NCBI GenBank assembly: GCA_025351245.1
Contig: JANXWH010000202.1
Coordinates: 1-33,581 of the forward strand
From: Chloroflexota bacterium
GTDB taxonomy: Bacteria; Chloroflexota; Limnocylindria; Limnocylindrales; CSP1-4
Reading direction: 5' to 3'
Length of the DNA: 33,581 bases
The translations under genes were made by a program, and so were the position numbers. Numbering within the stretch: the stretch's first letter is position 1; each line of letters starts with the position of its first letter. The notes under the pieces are model-generated. The model had not been told where the DNA came from, searched no databases, and worked only from the letters and a program-made list of their open reading frames with translations. Below are positions 1-7,984 of this stretch, piece after piece.

Positions 1-12
1 TCACTCTTTCTG

Positions 13-702
13 CTAGTTGATGGCGGTTCCCTCCACGTTTCCGCCGGCCTCGTAGACGGCGAGGAACTTCATGCCGTTCGCGCCGCGCGCCAGGTCCGTG
101 TCGTGGAGCGTCAGCCAGCGCCACCATGTCTCGCTGCGCCCGACCATCCCCGGTGTCTCCACCCGGACCCGGTCGTAGAACGCCGGGAAGATGCCCATGG
201 CGGCGTCGCGGCCCAGGAGGCGGACGGTCCCCTCGGGTGGAACCGGGCGCGCGAAGATCGCTCGGTCGCGCGCGATATCGAAGCTGCCGTTGAGCGTGGC
301 GAGGCCGTACCCGAAGCGCTGGTAGATGGCGCCCTCGGAGGCCCACAGGATGGCAAGCGACTCGCCGCGCGCGCGTACGTCGTCGAGCTGGTTGCGCATC
401 ATCGAGCGCAAGATCCCGCGCCGCCGGTGGGCGGGGCTGACCCCGACCAGGGTCACGCCCGCTGCGGCCGCCTCCCCGCCGGGCACGCTCAGGCGGAACG
501 TCAGGGCGCCCGCCGTCGCGACCGGCTGATCGCCGTCGAACGCCGCGATGATCCGCTCCGGCTCCCAGACGCGGCGCTCCTCGTCGCCGGGGTCGGGTAA
601 CTCCGCGAACGCGAGGTTGAGCGGTGCCGCGAACGACTCCATCGTCTCGGCCGTCGCCGTCCGGATGGGATACCGGCCCGCGGTCCCTGGTGTGTCCGTC
701 AT
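13..702 (-). CDS. Eis-like GNAT N-acetyltransferase, C-terminally truncated
   Basis: Predicted GNAT acetyltransferase of 229 aa resembling the N-terminal part of the Eis family, which transfers acetyl from acetyl-CoA to amines. The core shows a beta strand followed by the acetyl-CoA loop around residues 89-97 (VSPAHRRRGI), then RSMM and an IYQRFGYG motif typical of the Eis group. Family members are usually near 400 aa, with a second GNAT-like domain and an SCP2-like domain; both are missing here. The frame stops at TAG (15-13), and the next codons read Q-K-E-stop. The start is ATG at 702, preceded by AGGAGG about 8 nt upstream. It overlaps the stop of the homocysteine methyltransferase gene by 4 nt (ATGA), so it is probably translated by coupling from that operon. 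The substrate is unknown. It may be a nonsense or frameshift remnant, or a shortened functional enzyme. Confidence 0.7.
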   Translation of the reverse strand: MTDTPGTAGRYPIRTATAETMESFAAPLNLAFAELPDPGDEERRVWEPERIIAAFDGDQPVATAGALTFRLSVPGGEAAAAGVTLVGVSPAHRRRGILRSMMRNQLDDVRARGESLAILWASEGAIYQRFGYGLATLNGSFDIARDRAIFARPVPPEGTVRLLGRDAAMGIFPAFYDRVRVETPGMVGRSETWWRWLTLHDTDLARGANGMKFLAVYEAGGNVEGTAIN

Positions 703-1745
703 GCTTCCATCCTCCTGCGCGGCCCGGCGCCGTCGACTGGGGCCCTCACGGTTCTGCGTGCCAGCTGCGTGACCACCCCCGCCACCGACTGGATCTGTCC
801 CGGCGAGACGCGACAGCAGCCGCCGACGAGCGTGGCGCCCGCCTCGATCCACCGGCGTGCGGCGGTCTGGTCGACGGTCGGGCCGCCGACCCCGATCCAG
901 CGCCTGGCGACCGCGTCCCAGCCCTCGCCGCTGTTCGGGTAGACGATCAGCGGCTTGGACGTTGCGCTCCGGGCGCGGGCGAGCAGCTCGTCGACGTGCT
1001 CCGGCGCGGTGCAGTTGACGCCGACGGCCAGCACGCGCGACGACCGCTCGGCCAGCGCAAACGCCTCCTCCACGGCTGCGCCACTCCGCAGGCGAGCGCC
1101 ATCGGCGCAGGAGAAGCTGAGCCAGCCCCGCGCGCCGGGCGTCGCCTCGAGCAGCTCGACCAGCGCGATCCCCTCCTCGATGTCCGGGATGGTCTCGCAG
1201 GCGAGCAGGTCGGCTTCCGTCGCGACGAGGATCTCGAGCCGCTCGCGGTGGAAGGCCCGGAGCTCGGCGACGCTCCGGCCGTAGCGGCCGGTGTACTCGG
1301 CGCCGTTGGCGAGGAAGGCGCCGTACGGTCCGATCGAGGCCGCCACGAGCAACGGGCCGGTGTCGTCGAGTGCGCGCTCGGCCCGCCAGGCCGCCCGCGC
1401 CTCCGCCGCGAGCGCGACGCTCCGCTGCAACAGGCTGATCGTGCCGGCGTGGTCGATCCCGCGAGCCGCGAAGCCCTCGAACGTGGCCTGGTAGCTTGCC
1501 GTCGTCGCGATCGCGGCGCCGGCCCGGTAGAAGGCGAGATGGGCGCGCACGATCTCGCCCGGGTTCTCCAGCAGCAGCCGAGCCGACCACAGCGGATCGG
1601 CCAGGCTATTCCCCTGGGCCTCGAGCTGCGTCGCGAGGCCGCCATCGAGCACGACGACGCCGTGGCGCGCGAAGAGCGGCGCGAGCGGGTCGTCGGCGGA
1701 CGTGCCGGTCTCCGCCGGGCCCTCGCCGGCCCGGGTGTGGTCCAT
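699..1745 (-). CDS. mmuM: Homocysteine S-methyltransferase
   Basis: Cytoplasmic zinc-dependent methyltransferase of 348 aa that moves a methyl group from S-methylmethionine (or S-adenosylmethionine) to homocysteine, giving methionine. It has the family's barrel fold features: VVLDGGLATQLE near residues 31-42, TTASYQ near 81-86, the first zinc cysteine in GVNC (Cys245), and the paired zinc cysteines in GGCCR (Cys310, Cys311). About 25 residues of polar leader precede the core. ATG at 1745 follows directly on the TGA of the upstream gene with no gap, and its own stop overlaps the next start by 4 nt, so it is the middle gene of a tight three-gene operon. The symbol rests on family membership; the true methyl donor cannot be read from sequence. 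Confidence 0.9.
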   Translation of the reverse strand: MDHTRAGEGPAETGTSADDPLAPLFARHGVVVLDGGLATQLEAQGNSLADPLWSARLLLENPGEIVRAHLAFYRAGAAIATTASYQATFEGFAARGIDHAGTISLLQRSVALAAEARAAWRAERALDDTGPLLVAASIGPYGAFLANGAEYTGRYGRSVAELRAFHRERLEILVATEADLLACETIPDIEEGIALVELLEATPGARGWLSFSCADGARLRSGAAVEEAFALAERSSRVLAVGVNCTAPEHVDELLARARSATSKPLIVYPNSGEGWDAVARRWIGVGGPTVDQTAARRWIEAGATLVGGCCRVSPGQIQSVAGVVTQLARRTVRAPVDGAGPRRRMEA

Positions 1746-2207
1746 TCAGCCGGCGCCGCCGATGTCCAGCTCGTAGGCTTCCCAGACGAGGTCCGCGCCG
1801 TGCGAGCGATGGCGGATGAGTCGGCCCATCAGCCGCTGCACGTCGTCGCGCAGCGCGTCGAGGTCGGTCCCCTCCGGGAACGGCCCGGCGAACAGCGTCG
1901 CCGCGTCCACGATGGCCTGCCTCAGCGGCGGGTGCTCTTCGCGGAGCCGGCGCGCCCTGCCCTGCACGTTGGGCGCGATCTCCTCCATCTCGTCGTAGAG
2001 ACCGCCGGCGCCCTCCGTCTCCGCCACGTGCTCGGCGAACGCGTCGCCCAGCGCGGCGAGTCGCGCCGCCACGCCCTCGCGCCATTGTCCGGCGTCCTGG
2101 CTGGGCGACGAGATCGCGTCTTCGAGCGCCACGAGGGCGTCCCGCAGCTCGCGTCGCCGTTGGGCCGCCGCTTCCAGCGCCTGGGTGGCCTGATGCTCCT
2201 GGTTCAC
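1746..2207 (-). CDS. Small helical protein, possibly hemerythrin-like
   Basis: A 153-aa soluble, almost entirely helical protein. Conserved-looking His/Glu positions occur as AEHVAETEG (about 59-67), LREEHPPLR (about 89-97) and LIRHRSHGADLVWEAYELDIGG near the C-terminus. The spacing of acidic and His residues recalls hemerythrin-like four-helix bundles that bind a diiron centre. I do not see a full classical hemerythrin signature, so function is unassigned. GTG start at 2207 has a clear GGAGGGG element upstream. It is the first gene of the operon with homocysteine methyltransferase and the acetyltransferase. A palindrome (2235-2253) lies just upstream. Confidence 0.6.
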   Translation of the reverse strand: MNQEHQATQALEAAAQRRRELRDALVALEDAISSPSQDAGQWREGVAARLAALGDAFAEHVAETEGAGGLYDEMEEIAPNVQGRARRLREEHPPLRQAIVDAATLFAGPFPEGTDLDALRDDVQRLMGRLIRHRSHGADLVWEAYELDIGGAG

Positions 2208-2234
2208 GGGGATCCCCTCCGGGTCGCGGGCTGT

Positions 2235-2253
2235 GGCCTATCCATGGTAGGCC
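2235..2253. promoter_or_regulatory. Imperfect palindrome, operator or terminator candidate
   Basis: GGCCTA - TCCATGG - TAGGCC: 6-bp arms around a 7-nt centre, in the 49-bp gap between the membrane-anchored gene (stop at 2257) and the start region of the next gene (GTG 2207). It could be a short terminator hairpin for the first gene or a dyad operator for the second. No T-run follows. Confidence 0.3.
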
Positions 2254-2256
2254 CGG

Positions 2257-2808
2257 TCAGGCTTCCCGGCGCGGTCGGACGGCGATCGGCCCGATCACCT
2301 CGCGCCACGCGCGCGTGAGGGCCCGGAACTCGTCGGCCGGGATCCGGTCGACGGCGACGACGGCCGCGGCGGTCTCGGCGGCGCACTCCGCGGCCTCGCG
2401 GCGGAGTGCCGGGTCCGGCAGCGTCGCGAGCGCGGCGAGGGCCGCACCCCGCGCCCCGGTGGCCGCTGCGAGGGCCACCACGTCACGCTCGTTCGCGAAC
2501 GCGCGGTCACGGGCGCGCCGCGCCGCGGCCGGAGCCTTCCGGCTCCGCGGGTCACGCTCAAGCGCGGCGCTCCTGGCGGCATCCAGCCGCGCCGCCTCGT
2601 CCGGTTCCAGCAACCCGGCCCGCGCCACGATCGCCCGGACGATCTCGGCGCGCGGCCCGTACGCGCCGGTGGCGCAGATCTCGACGACGCGCCGCCGCCG
2701 CCGGCGCCCATCGAGGAAGTGGATGGCGGCCAGGATCCCGAACGCGCCGAGCAGGGCGACCCAGACGATCAGCTCGGAGGCGAGGTTGCGCGCCTGGTCA
2801 GCGGTCAC
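2257..2808 (-). CDS. Hypothetical membrane-anchored helical protein
   Basis: Unrecognised protein of 183 aa. One transmembrane helix (around LIVWVALLGAFGILAAI) is followed by a basic patch (RRRRRR) and an Ala/Arg-rich helical cytoplasmic domain. The open frame runs further upstream, but that part lies in a 16-bp tandem repeat. I place the start at GTG 2808, where a CACAAT -10-like box sits 6 nt upstream with no Shine-Dalgarno sequence, the same leaderless layout as other genes here. It lies downstream of the aldo/keto reductase gene on the same strand with a 121-bp gap that holds the repeat, so it probably has its own promoter. Confidence 0.55.
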   Translation of the reverse strand: MTADQARNLASELIVWVALLGAFGILAAIHFLDGRRRRRRVVEICATGAYGPRAEIVRAIVARAGLLEPDEAARLDAARSAALERDPRSRKAPAAARRARDRAFANERDVVALAAATGARGAALAALATLPDPALRREAAECAAETAAAVVAVDRIPADEFRALTRAWREVIGPIAVRPRREA

Positions 2809-2814
2809 GCGCGG

Positions 2815-2820
2815 ATTGTG
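2815..2820 (-). promoter_or_regulatory. -10 box of leaderless promoter (CACAAT)
   Basis: CACAAT lies exactly 6 nt before the GTG start at 2808, placing the transcription start at or next to the start codon. No ribosome binding site is visible. Confidence 0.4.
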
Positions 2821-2850
2821 GCGGACGCGGCCCGTCCGGGCGCTGCGAGC

Positions 2851-2914
2851 GCCACGACGGCCGGACGCCACCACGGCCGGACGCCACGCCAGCCGGACAC
2901 CACGCCGGCCGGGC
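2851..2914. repeat. Four 16-bp imperfect tandem repeats
   Basis: Units start at 2851, 2867, 2883 and 2899; the first reads GCCACGACGGCCGGAC. The first two differ at one base; the third and fourth drift further. The array fills much of the gap between the aldo/keto reductase and the membrane-anchored gene. Confidence 0.75.
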
Positions 2915-2929
2915 CTGGAGGCGTGCCCG

Positions 2930-3865
2930 TCAGAGCCGCTGGGCCGCGTCGAATCGCTCGGCCTCGCCGGTCAGCCACACAAGCTCGTCGGGAGTGAGGA
3001 CCAGGTCCGCGGCCGCGGCATTCTGCTCCAGCTGCTCGAGCGTGCGCGCGCCCGGGATCGCGGCGGTGTTCGGATGGGCGATCACCCACGCGAGGGCAAC
3101 CTGCGCCGGCGTCGCGCCATGCGCCGCGGCGATCTCGCGCACAGCCGCCAGCAGCGGTCGGGCGCGGCGGAGGGCAGCGTCCCGGAAGAACGGGTTGATA
3201 CGACGGATTCCGCTGCGGCGCCCGGTCGGATCGTCGGCGGCGAAAAGGCCCTGGGCGAGCGGGCTGTAGGCGATGACCAGTCGGCCCCGCTCAGCGGCGT
3301 ACGGGACCAGGTCCCAGCGCGCCGAAGGGCTTGCCAGGCTGAAACGCACCTGGTTCGAGATGATCGGCCGCCGCAGCGCCATCTCGAGTGCTCGCCAGCG
3401 CCCGAGGCCATGGTTGCTCACCCCGACGTGGCGCGCGATCCCGGCGTCGAGCACGCGCCGAAGACCCGCGGCCTGGGTCCGGGCCGGCACGATCGGGTTC
3501 GGCCAATGCAGCTGGTAGAGGTCGATCGCCGCGACCTCGAGGCGATCCCGGCTGCCGGCGGCCCGCGACGCCACGATCGACGGCAACGGCAGGATCGGCA
3601 GCAGCTTGGTGGCGACGAACGCGCCGGCCGCGAGATCAGGGCCCGCCGTCGCGAGGCCGCGCGCGACGATCCGCTCCGACTCGCCGAAGGCATACATCTC
3701 TGCAGTGTCGATGAGCGTGACGCCGAGCTCCAGCGCACGCCGAACCAGGGCGGGTGCCTGGTGGGCCGCGTACGCGTCTCCGTAGCCCCACTCGCGCGAC
3801 CCGAACTGCCACGTACCCAGGCCGATCGCCGAGACCCGCACGCCGTCAATCTCGAGGTACTTCAT
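2930..3865 (-). CDS. Aldo/keto reductase
   Basis: NAD(P)H-dependent oxidoreductase with a TIM-barrel fold, 311 aa, the normal length for the family. The catalytic tetrad is visible: Asp53 and Tyr58 (LIDTAEMY), Lys87 (ATKLL) and His120 (YQLHWPN). The C-terminal cofactor region includes ISNQVRFS and IPGARTLEQLEQN. Such enzymes reduce aldehydes and ketones; the substrate is not predictable. The start at ATG 3865 is supported by TAGGGT placed 6 nt upstream, suggesting a leaderless message. It lies downstream of cydB on the same strand but with a repeat-containing gap of about 110 bp, so it is probably a separate unit. Confidence 0.88.
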   Translation of the reverse strand: MKYLEIDGVRVSAIGLGTWQFGSREWGYGDAYAAHQAPALVRRALELGVTLIDTAEMYAFGESERIVARGLATAGPDLAAGAFVATKLLPILPLPSIVASRAAGSRDRLEVAAIDLYQLHWPNPIVPARTQAAGLRRVLDAGIARHVGVSNHGLGRWRALEMALRRPIISNQVRFSLASPSARWDLVPYAAERGRLVIAYSPLAQGLFAADDPTGRRSGIRRINPFFRDAALRRARPLLAAVREIAAAHGATPAQVALAWVIAHPNTAAIPGARTLEQLEQNAAAADLVLTPDELVWLTGEAERFDAAQRL

Positions 3866-3871
3866 GCGGTC

Positions 3872-3877
3872 ACCCTA
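3872..3877 (-). promoter_or_regulatory. -10 box of leaderless promoter (TAGGGT)
   Basis: TAGGGT, then 6 nt, then the ATG of the aldo/keto reductase at 3865. No Shine-Dalgarno sequence is present. Confidence 0.4.
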
Positions 3878-3887
3878 CTCCGAACCA

Positions 3888-3954
3888 GTCGGCCGGGCCC
3901 GCGGCCCCGGACCGGCGAAGGAAGGGCCGGTCGGCCGGGCCCGCAGCCCCGGAC
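3888..3954. repeat. 25-bp direct repeat, two copies 42 bp apart
   Basis: Copies at 3888-3912 and 3930-3954 start GTCGGCCGGGCCCGC and differ at one base. They occupy the gap between cydB and the aldo/keto reductase gene. Confidence 0.8.
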
Positions 3955-3974
3955 GGGACGGCCGCCGTTCTCGC

Positions 3975-5000
3975 TCAGTACGAATGTTCGTCGAGACGCA
4001 CGGGACCCCGGAACGTCCGGTAGGCCCAGAACGTGTAGGCCAGCACGAACGGAAGGCCGAGCAGCGCGATGATCAGCATCACCGTCAGCGCCAGGTCGGA
4101 CGAGGCCGTCAGCGGGACCGTCAGGGAAGCACCCTGGTCGCGGGCCGGCAGCAGGTTCGGCCACAGGCCGATCCCGAGCGTCGCGATCATCGCGGCGATC
4201 GCCGCGGACGACGCCGCGAACGCGGAGGCGGCCCGGCCGCGGCGCACCAGGACCGGGAAGGCCACGAGAGCGAGCACGGCGATGACGGGCGCCATCCAGG
4301 CCGGGATGAGCCCGAATTGGTCCCAGAGCGCGGGCGCCTCGGCTCGGGACCAGATCGTCACGACTACCCACAGGACGAGCGTCGCGACCTGGCCGACAAG
4401 CGCGGTCCGCCGCGCCCGCACCTGCAGGGCGCCCTCCGTTTTGAGCAGCAGCCATGCGGCACCCTGCATGAGGAACATGGCCGCGGAAAGCAGCCCGACC
4501 GCGAGCGCGAACGGCGAGAGGAGCCCGACGAACGTCCCCGCGTAGTCGCCCTGGCCGTCGAGCGGGACCCCGCGCATGATGTTGCCGATCGCGACGCCGA
4601 ACAGGACCGCCGGCAGGACCGAGCCCACGAAGAAGGCGAGGTCCCAGGTAGCTCGCCAGCGGCCGCCGCGTTCCTTCGAGCGGAACTCCAGCGAGACTGC
4701 CCGCAGGATCAGGGCCGCCAGCACCAGCATCAGGGCCAGGTAGAAGCCAGAGAAGACGGTCGCGTAGACCTTCGGGAAGGCCGCGAAGAGCGCGCCGCCG
4801 GCCGTGATGAGCCAGACCTCGTTGCCGTCCCAGACGGGTCCGATGCTGTTCATCAGGATCCGGCGTTCCTCGTCGGTGCGGGCGGTGGTCAGGTGCTGCA
4901 TGCCGACGCCCAGGTCGAACCCGTCGAGGATCGCGTAGCCCACGAGAAGCACGCCGACAAGGAAGAACCAGGCGGCCTGGAGGAACCCGTTGTCGGCCAT
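3975..5000 (-). CDS. cydB: Cytochrome bd-type quinol oxidase subunit II
   Basis: Integral membrane subunit of the bd-family terminal oxidase, 341 aa (typical for CydB), with about eight to nine hydrophobic helices. The N-terminus has GYAILDGFDLGVG, and NSIGPVWDGNEVW follows, both characteristic of CydB. The subunit stabilises the haem-bearing CydA in the cytoplasmic membrane. ATG start at 5000 lies 12 nt after the cydA stop, so the two are co-transcribed and probably co-translated. No cydDC (assembly transporter) or small cydX-like gene is visible nearby. Confidence 0.95.
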   Translation of the reverse strand: MADNGFLQAAWFFLVGVLLVGYAILDGFDLGVGMQHLTTARTDEERRILMNSIGPVWDGNEVWLITAGGALFAAFPKVYATVFSGFYLALMLVLAALILRAVSLEFRSKERGGRWRATWDLAFFVGSVLPAVLFGVAIGNIMRGVPLDGQGDYAGTFVGLLSPFALAVGLLSAAMFLMQGAAWLLLKTEGALQVRARRTALVGQVATLVLWVVVTIWSRAEAPALWDQFGLIPAWMAPVIAVLALVAFPVLVRRGRAASAFAASSAAIAAMIATLGIGLWPNLLPARDQGASLTVPLTASSDLALTVMLIIALLGLPFVLAYTFWAYRTFRGPVRLDEHSY

Positions 5001-5012
5001 CGCGCGTCCCTC

Positions 5013-6419
5013 CTACGCCGCCGTCGTGCCCGGCCGGAGCGTGGGCTCACGCCTCGGCAGCTCGTCGAGTGCCGCCTCGTCGACCCCGTCAGGGGCCGGC
5101 GCCGGTCCGTGGCCCAGCTCCTTCCGCGCGAGGTAGAGCCAGAGCCCGCCGAGAAGGACGTACAGGCCCACCAGCAGCCCGAGCGAGATCGCGATCTGCT
5201 CCGGCGGGACGATCCGGCTGATGCCGGTCGACGTGCGCATCACGCCGTAGACGATCCACGGCTGGCGCCCGATCTCGGCCGTTGCCCAGCCCAGCTGGAT
5301 CGCGATGATCGGGAGCGGCGTCGCCAGCACCGCTGCGCGGAGCCAGAAGGGGCGCCGGAAGACGCTCCGCTGCCAGAGGTAGTAAGCCCCGAATGCCATC
5401 ACCAGGAGCATCAGCGTCCCGAGCAGGACCATGTTGTGGTACGCGAGGAAGCTCATCGTGATCGGCGGCCAGTCCTGCGTGGGGAACGCGTCGAGGCCCT
5501 GGATCGGCGCGTTCCAGTCACCGAACGTCATGAACGAGAGCAGGCGTGCCACCTGGAGCTCCGGACCCTTCGGCAGGTTGCTCGAGTCCTGCGTCGGCGG
5601 GAGCGACCAGATCGTCATGGGCACCCCGGCCGCCGTCGAGTAGATGGCCATGATCCCGGCGAACTTCGCCGGCTGGGTCGCCGCCACCTGCTTGGAGCTC
5701 ATGTCGCCCGTGGCGAACATGCCGGCGGACCCAACGAAGGCGATGATCAGGGCGACCGGCAGCACGGCCCTCGCCACCGAAAGGTGCTTCCGCTTCAGGA
5801 CGTACCAGGCGGAGACGCCCAGGGCGACGAACGCGCCCGCGGTCAGGGCCGAGGCGACGGTGTGGAGGTACCGCGGGACGAAAGAGGCGTTGAACGCCGC
5901 CGCGAAGACGTCGGTCAGGCGGGCGCGGCCGTCGACGATCTCGTAGCCGGCCGGCGTCTGCATCCAGCTGTTCGCGATCAGGATCCAGACCGCGGAGAGG
6001 AGCGTTCCGACGCAGACCATGAGCGCCGCGAACCAGCGGACACGGGAGCTGATGCGATCGCGCCCGAAGAGGAGCACGCCGAGGAACGTCGATTCCAGGA
6101 AGAAGGCGAGGATTCCCTCGGCCGCCAGCGGCGCCCCGAAGATGTCGCCAACGAACGTGGAGAACTGCGCCCAGTTGGTCCCGAACTGGAACTCCATCAC
6201 GAGCCCGGAGGCGACCCCGACGACGAAGGTCAGGGCGAAGAAGCGGGTCCAGAAGGCCGCGGCCCGGTCGTACGTCTCCGCCTTCCCATGGAGGTTCCGC
6301 AACCGGAACGTCTCCAGCGCCAGGACGATCGCCCCGATCCCGATCGAGATGCTGGGGAAGAAGAAGTGGAACCCGATCGTGATGGCAAACTGGATCCGGG
6401 CAAGCAGTTCGGCGTCCAC
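5013..6419 (-). CDS. cydA: Cytochrome bd-type quinol oxidase subunit I
   Basis: Haem-bearing catalytic subunit of the bd-family oxidase, 468 aa, oxidising quinol and reducing oxygen to water. Ligand positions can be read: His18 (GFHFFFP) for the high-spin haem, and His186 (RYLHTV) and Met330 (YHNMV) for haem b558. Acidic residues Glu101 and Glu109 occur in the AEGILAFFLES segment, as in the E. coli proton path. GRQPW at about 385-389 is diagnostic. The quinol-binding Q-loop (about residues 255-320) is short, as in the CIO/short-loop group rather than E. coli CydA. GTG start at 6419 is preceded by GGAGGT with 6-7 nt spacing. It is the first gene of cydAB. Confidence 0.95.
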   Translation of the reverse strand: MDAELLARIQFAITIGFHFFFPSISIGIGAIVLALETFRLRNLHGKAETYDRAAAFWTRFFALTFVVGVASGLVMEFQFGTNWAQFSTFVGDIFGAPLAAEGILAFFLESTFLGVLLFGRDRISSRVRWFAALMVCVGTLLSAVWILIANSWMQTPAGYEIVDGRARLTDVFAAAFNASFVPRYLHTVASALTAGAFVALGVSAWYVLKRKHLSVARAVLPVALIIAFVGSAGMFATGDMSSKQVAATQPAKFAGIMAIYSTAAGVPMTIWSLPPTQDSSNLPKGPELQVARLLSFMTFGDWNAPIQGLDAFPTQDWPPITMSFLAYHNMVLLGTLMLLVMAFGAYYLWQRSVFRRPFWLRAAVLATPLPIIAIQLGWATAEIGRQPWIVYGVMRTSTGISRIVPPEQIAISLGLLVGLYVLLGGLWLYLARKELGHGPAPAPDGVDEAALDELPRREPTLRPGTTAA

Positions 6420-6517
6420 GCGCTGACCTCCGGGAGAATGGCAGTTGCACTGTGGCCCGCCGGCAGTGGGATCCGGTAGCGCCGCGCGGCCCGGACGGCT
6501 GGGCCGAAGGGCACGTC

Positions 6518-6535
6518 GCCCGTGCCGACGGGCAC
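6518..6535. terminator. GC-rich hairpin between HD gene and cydA
   Basis: Alternative inverted repeats overlap here (GCCCGT-GCCG-ACGGGC and GTGCC-GACG-GGCAC), just beyond the stop of the HD phosphohydrolase (6549). A stem-loop without a T-run; it may terminate the upstream unit or lie in the cydA leader. Confidence 0.3.
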
Positions 6536-6548
6536 GCCGGCGTTCGCG

Positions 6549-7961
6549 TCAGTCGGCGTCGGTCCGCACGTAGCGTCTGCCGATCAGGGCGAACGCGGGA
6601 AGCCGGTCCAGCCAGGCGGAGAGCGGCTGCGACGGGCGTCCCTCCCGGCCGGCGATCGCGAGCCGGGCGTTGGCCTCATCGCCGCTCGGACGCGCGTCCA
6701 CGATGGCCAAGTCGATCGCGACCCGGCCGGGCACGCCCTCGCCCAGGGTGGCGATCGCCTCGGCCGGGGGCGGCCCGACCTCGTACTCGGCACGAACCTC
6801 CGCCTCGGCGCGCCAGCGCGGCCGGCGGAGCAGGATTCGCGCCCAGGTCGCGGCCACCTCCGGGGTCACGCGACCGTCGCCCGGCCGGGGTGCCGGCCCG
6901 ACCTCCAGCCCACGGGCCCAGCGGGCCGCGCGGTGGAGCAGCGCGTACTCGTCGAGGTCGGCGAAGCGGGCCAGGTCGTCGGCGGGTGAGCCGTCGCCGA
7001 AGAGCGCCGCGATCGACGTCGCGAAGACGCCGGCAAGGTCGAGATCGATGCCACGCACCGTTCGGTGGAAGTAGACCTGCTGGTACATGAAGAGGCGCGC
7101 CGTCAGGAACATCTCCAGGGCGCTCAGGCCCGACTCGTAGAGGGTCAGCCCGCGCTCCGAGACGAAGGCGTAGCGCCGGAGCCGCTCGGCGTCCACCGGT
7201 CCGGCGGGGACGCCGGTGAAGTAGGCGTCGCGCCGGACGTAGTCCAGGTTGTCGACCGTGAAGACCCCCGAGAGGAGGGGTTGGAGCCAGCGGATCCAGA
7301 GCGGCATCGCCGCGTCGTCCAAGGGCGGTTTCGAGATGAGGAACGCCACCCACGCGGGATCGATCGCCTCTCCCGGCGCGATGGCGTCCCGTGCGGGCAC
7401 GCCGCCGGGTGCGCGTCGGAGGCCCCGGATCAGCGGCGCCAGCTCGCGCGTGACGATGAGCTGCGACAGGTCTTCGTGGGTGAGCGCTTTTGCGCCGGTG
7501 CGCCGCGCGTCGTCGGGCGCCGGGAAGTCCGCCAGCACGTGCTCGTCGTAGAAGTGCGCGAACGGCCCGTGGCCCACGTCGTGGAGCAGGCCCGCCACGC
7601 GGAGCGTCTCCACCACCAGCCCTTCGGACGGCACGGGCCCGCCCGTCCCGGCGATCGCCAGCGACTCGGCGAGCGACGGGTAGAGCTGGCGCGCCCACAG
7701 CCCCGCCTCGTGCATGACGCCAAGGCCGTGGGTGAACCGCGAGTGCTCTGCCGAGGGGAAGACCCAGCGCGCGCTCTGGAGCTGGCTGATCCTGCGGAGG
7801 CGTTGCAGCCAGACCGTGTCGAGGAGGTCCTCCTCCGCGGTCTCCTCGTCCGGCAGCCCGGCGGCTCGCGCCGCGCCCGGGGAGAGCCGCTTGGTCAGCT
7901 CTATGTAGCCGTGGATCGGGTCGCTGATGAGGTTGACGGCGGCGAAGCGGGCCGGGCGCAT
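6549..7961 (-). CDS. HD-domain phosphohydrolase (COG1078/dGTPase-like)
   Basis: Cytoplasmic metal-dependent phosphohydrolase of 470 aa, in the HD superfamily branch that includes SAMHD1-like dNTP triphosphohydrolases. It opens with INDPIHG-like ISDPIHGYIEL (12-22) and LQRLRRISQL. The metal site is visible as RFTHGLGV (His78), LLHDVGHGPFAH (His127, Asp128) and the later VDNLDYVRRDAYFTG aspartate. Likely substrates are nucleotides or phosphorylated nucleotides; this is family knowledge, not proof. The frame is open far upstream, but homology begins at ATG 7961, where CACAAT lies 6 nt upstream. It follows the WYL regulator by 23 nt. Confidence 0.85.
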   Translation of the reverse strand: MRPARFAAVNLISDPIHGYIELTKRLSPGAARAAGLPDEETAEEDLLDTVWLQRLRRISQLQSARWVFPSAEHSRFTHGLGVMHEAGLWARQLYPSLAESLAIAGTGGPVPSEGLVVETLRVAGLLHDVGHGPFAHFYDEHVLADFPAPDDARRTGAKALTHEDLSQLIVTRELAPLIRGLRRAPGGVPARDAIAPGEAIDPAWVAFLISKPPLDDAAMPLWIRWLQPLLSGVFTVDNLDYVRRDAYFTGVPAGPVDAERLRRYAFVSERGLTLYESGLSALEMFLTARLFMYQQVYFHRTVRGIDLDLAGVFATSIAALFGDGSPADDLARFADLDEYALLHRAARWARGLEVGPAPRPGDGRVTPEVAATWARILLRRPRWRAEAEVRAEYEVGPPPAEAIATLGEGVPGRVAIDLAIVDARPSGDEANARLAIAGREGRPSQPLSAWLDRLPAFALIGRRYVRTDAD

Positions 7962-7967
7962 GGGGGG

Positions 7968-7973
7968 ATTGTG
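7968..7973 (-). promoter_or_regulatory. -10 box of leaderless promoter (CACAAT)
   Basis: CACAAT followed by six C residues and the ATG at 7961. It would be an internal promoter allowing the HD gene to be expressed apart from the WYL gene; the gap is otherwise too short to hold more. Confidence 0.35.
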
Positions 7974-7984
7974 GCCCTTCGCGG

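Noticed and set aside
3864-6479. A very long open frame on the plus strand antisense to cydAB
   Set aside because: It is Arg/Asp/Glu/Gln-rich with no domain, no signal and no start context. It is a codon-bias shadow of cydA and cydB, whose haem ligands and motifs are clear on the other strand.
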